Part shown: one piece after another, positions 5,384 through 5,527 of the stretch
Position numbering within the stretch: the first letter of the stretch is position 1
Layout of the letters: each line of letters begins with the position of its first letter
Assembly (NCBI GenBank): GCA_015493675.1
Contig: WGCR01000405.1
Span: 1 to 5,527 of the forward strand
Length of the DNA stretch: 5,527 nucleotides
DNA from: Anaerolineae bacterium
GTDB lineage: Bacteria; Chloroflexota; Anaerolineae; J102
Direction: 5' to 3'
Notes under the pieces: generated by a model
Told to the model about the DNA's origin: nothing
Database searches by the model: none
What the model saw: only the letters and a program-made list of their open reading frames with translations
Translations under genes and position numbers: made by a program

Positions 5384-5412
5384 TCAGCCGCTTGCGGCGT
5401 CTTGGAATGCGA

Positions 5413-5483
5413 GGGCGCGGCGCTGCTGGCCGTGGCCCAGCGAGGTCCCCCTCTGTCATCTCAATTCCGCCTGGGCGTATTGA
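5413..5483 (+). pseudogene. Degraded second copy of the ruvC 3' end
   Basis: Bases 5427-5445 are identical to ruvC 4860-4878, and 5449-5483 match the last 35 bases of ruvC (5034-5068, including the stop) at 34 of 35. The parts are joined at CCCTCT, which occurs at both ruvC positions, so about 150 bp of ruvC is missing by a microhomology-type deletion; two further bases (CA) are lost just before. Upstream (5413-5426) the match weakens but still reads in frame like ruvC, with GAALLAV in place of GVVLLAV. That suggests a diverged homologue rather than a simple copy. The frame of the tail is shifted, so it cannot make a RuvC end. Because it lies within 45 bases of an adapter-bearing contig end, chimeric assembly cannot be excluded. 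Confidence 0.7.
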
Positions 5484-5501
5484 TAGCGAGAGGTCTCTGT
5501 G

Positions 5502-5527
5502 CTGTCTCTTATACACATCTGACGCTG
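5502..5527. other. Nextera transposase adapter sequence (artefact)
   Basis: Bases 5502-5520 are exactly the 19-bp Tn5 mosaic end as read into a Nextera adapter (CTGTCTCTTATACACATCT). The following GACGCTG (5521-5527) is the start of the standard adapter continuation. This is library sequence, not genome. True sequence ends at or before 5501. Confidence 0.97.

Noticed and set aside
5211..5516. Minus-strand 101-residue reading frame beginning MYKRQ
   Set aside because: Its start codon lies inside the Nextera adapter, MYKRQ is the familiar adapter translation, and the rest is antisense to the DUF2442 gene.
5380..5527. Plus-strand open frame overlapping the DUF2442 stop (ATGA) and running to the window end
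   Set aside because: It reads through the broken ruvC fragment in a shifted frame and ends in adapter-encoded residues. It has no family resemblance.

Overview
The window looks like one complete short contig from a GC-rich, free-living bacterium. Protein character (YebC, RuvC, and the ArsR and rhodanese types) and the style of intergenic repeats suggest Chloroflexota, possibly the Anaerolineae/Caldilineae side. That placement is inference from memory, not a database result. The right end carries 26 nt of Nextera transposase adapter (5502-5527), so the assembly stops there artificially. The left end cuts or corrupts a membrane-protein gene.

Layout. (1) 14-490, minus strand: N-terminal membrane domain of a probable sensor protein, apparently truncated. 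(2) 528-581: a compact divergent control region in which the -10 boxes of two opposing promoters overlap, next to an ATTCA-N6-TGAAT inverted repeat. (3) 575-2166, plus strand: a three-gene cassette of an ArsR-family repressor with two cysteine clusters, a single-domain rhodanese and a TauE/SafE-type permease. Spacings of 27-29 nt suggest one transcript. (4) 2167-2379: AT-rich spacer with a long imperfect inverted repeat and CATTGAT heptamers. (5) 2380-3018: an FmdE-like protein. (6) 3019-3824: 806 bases without a credible gene but dense in inverted repeats, including two hairpin pairs built on CCT(G/C)CGGGAGG and a 224-bp MITE-like unit with 12-bp terminal inverted repeats; it ends with the promoter and leader of yebC. 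(7) 3825-5068: yebC and ruvC, overlapping by 4 nt. (8) 5075-5383: a DUF2442 protein, followed by a degraded second copy of the ruvC 3' end (about 5413-5483).

Functionally, region 3 reads as a sulfur-handling unit. A thiol-based repressor would control a sulfurtransferase that handles sulfane sulfur and a permease that exports sulfite, sulfonate or another sulfur anion. The divergent membrane sensor may share the same control site. The yebC-ruvC pair is housekeeping: translation or expression control and Holliday-junction resolution. No new enzyme system is evident. The most interesting signals are the shared promoter/operator, the paired palindromic repeats, the MITE-like unit, and the second ruvC tail behind the DUF2442 gene.
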